Source: Methanoregula sp. (GTDB lineage Archaea > Halobacteriota > Methanomicrobia > Methanomicrobiales > Methanospirillaceae). From it: 6,131 bases of DNA. Position numbers and translations under genes: made by a program. This document shows positions 5,483 through 6,131 of this stretch, piece after piece (positions within the stretch are counted from its first letter, which is position 1; every line of letters begins with the position of its first letter). The stretch is taken from assembly GCA_013331015.1 (NCBI GenBank), contig DUHF01000047.1, positions 1-6,131 on the forward strand, in the 5' to 3' direction. The notes under the pieces are model-generated. The model made no database searches and had not been told where the DNA came from. It was given only the letters and a program-made list of their open reading frames with translations.

Positions 5483-6131
5483 TTTGGCACCTCGCGTCTC
5501 TCGATCCCCTGCCCTTTCTTGGAGATGAACGTGTGGCAAAACGGCGAGTGTTCGGCATCCCAGGTCTGCCTGATATCTTTCCTGACATGGGCCCCCCGCG
5601 ACTCCTCGCGGATGAGTGCCGAGCGGCAGATGAACGATGCGACAAGGCACAGGTTCTCGACCGTGCAGCACTCGGCAAGGTTGCGCTGGGTCTCTGCCCG
5701 GATCGGTTTATCGGCAAGGACATTTGCCGCTGCGAGGGCCGTATTCAGGCCGGCGGCATCCCGGAAGATGTTTGCCCCGTCCCACATCGCCTGCTGGAGC
5801 ATCGACCGGACCCGGGCCGGGTTCTTCGTCCCGTTCCTGAACCGTTCGAGCCGGTCGAGCTGGCGCTTCACCTGCGCATCATCGACCTTCTTCTGCCGGA
5901 CCGGCTCCTTACCCGCAGCCGCACCGGCCCGGCGACCGAAGACCTGCGTCTCGGCAAGGGCATTGCCGCCCAGCCGGTTGGCGCCGTGCACGCCGCCCGA
6001 CACCTCGCCGCAGGCAAAGAGGCCGGGGAGCGTGGTCTGGCATTCGGGGGTGATCCGGAGGCCGCCCATGATGTGGTGGGCGGTGGGGGCCACCTCCATG
6101 GGCGTGGTGCGGATGTCCACCCCGAACGCGA
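5479..6131 (-). CDS. tfrA: Thiol:fumarate reductase subunit A, C-terminal part
   Basis: This is the flavoprotein subunit where fumarate is reduced; electrons arrive from CoM-SH and CoB-SH through TfrB. About 216 residues are visible, and the N-terminal part with the FAD dinucleotide-binding fold lies beyond the window; the family is about 550 residues. The visible part opens with the hallmark FrdA/SdhA segment VAPTAHHIMGG, whose His contacts the dicarboxylate, followed by GLFACGEVSGGVHGANRLGG with the substrate/FAD-binding Arg, and NALAETQVFGRRAG. A helical domain follows, then the conserved ESRGAHVR near the C-terminus. Against succinate dehydrogenase or ordinary fumarate reductase, the decisive point is the partner: the next gene is a fused ferredoxin-CCG protein, not a plain FrdB, and no membrane anchor genes follow. 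The stop TGA at 5481-5479 overlaps the tfrB start by four bases, implying translational coupling. The promoter is outside the window. Confidence 0.95.
   Translation of the reverse strand, partial: AFGVDIRTTPMEVAPTAHHIMGGLRITPECQTTLPGLFACGEVSGGVHGANRLGGNALAETQVFGRRAGAAAGKEPVRQKKVDDAQVKRQLDRLERFRNGTKNPARVRSMLQQAMWDGANIFRDAAGLNTALAAANVLADKPIRAETQRNLAECCTVENLCLVASFICRSALIREESRGAHVRKDIRQTWDAEHSPFCHTFISKKGQGIERREVPK
5488..5493 (-). promoter_or_regulatory. Ribosome binding site of tfrB
   Basis: The minus strand reads GAGGTG followed by CCAAA and the ATG at 5482. It is complementary to the archaeal 16S rRNA 3' end (CACCUC) and lies inside the last codons of tfrA. It settles the tfrB start against the longer open frame upstream. 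Confidence 0.85.

Noticed and set aside
5483..5671. 63-codon N-terminal extension of tfrB
   Set aside because: It lies wholly within tfrA in another frame and reads as non-protein-like sequence; the ATG at 5482 has a GAGGTG site and starts the ferredoxin domain.

Overview
The window looks like chromosomal DNA from a methanogenic euryarchaeon, most likely Methanomicrobiales (Methanoregula/Methanolinea/Methanosphaerula type). The main reason is the right-hand end: overlapping genes for thiol:fumarate reductase (TfrA and TfrB), an enzyme that uses the methanogen cofactors CoM-SH and CoB-SH. Archaeal TATA-like elements placed for leaderless or short-leader transcripts, a GAGGTG ribosome binding site, secreted proteins with N-glycosylation sequons and a Pro/Thr-linker lipoprotein all fit this. 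The lineage below class level is inferred, not proven.

Layout, left to right. 1-193: non-coding, holding a stem-loop plus T-run that probably ends the first gene. 194-685 (minus): small lipoprotein with a proline/threonine-rich stalk, with a TATA box near 755-763. 686-968: promoter region with several palindromes. 969-1418 (plus): an unrecognised 149-residue protein with a proline-rich tail, followed by a strong terminator hairpin at 1474-1511. 1512-1882: non-coding, GC-rich and rich in potential stems. 1883-2794 (plus): a Fic AMP-transferase of the self-inhibited type with an excisionase-like DNA-binding domain at its C-terminus; a 9-bp inverted repeat lies immediately before its start. 2800-2847 (minus): a 15-codon hydrophobic micro-ORF. 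2844-3956 (minus): a secreted, C-terminally membrane-anchored surface protein. 4019-5482 (minus): tfrB, complete. 5479 to the window edge (minus): the C-terminal part of tfrA.

The best-understood unit is tfrA-tfrB. The two cistrons overlap by four bases (ATGA) and encode the flavin/fumarate subunit and the iron-sulfur/heterodisulfide-forming subunit of one cytoplasmic enzyme that reduces fumarate to succinate while oxidising CoM-SH and CoB-SH to the heterodisulfide. The surface-protein gene follows on the same strand but has its own TATA-like element about 29 bases upstream of its ATG, so it is probably transcribed independently and leaderless. The fic gene converges on it and appears to be a stand-alone, possibly autoregulated, accessory gene.

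I see no tRNA, rRNA, CRISPR array or insertion sequence. The observations most worth checking are the inverted repeat over the fic promoter/start, the micro-ORF coupled to the surface-protein gene, and the stem-rich gap before fic.
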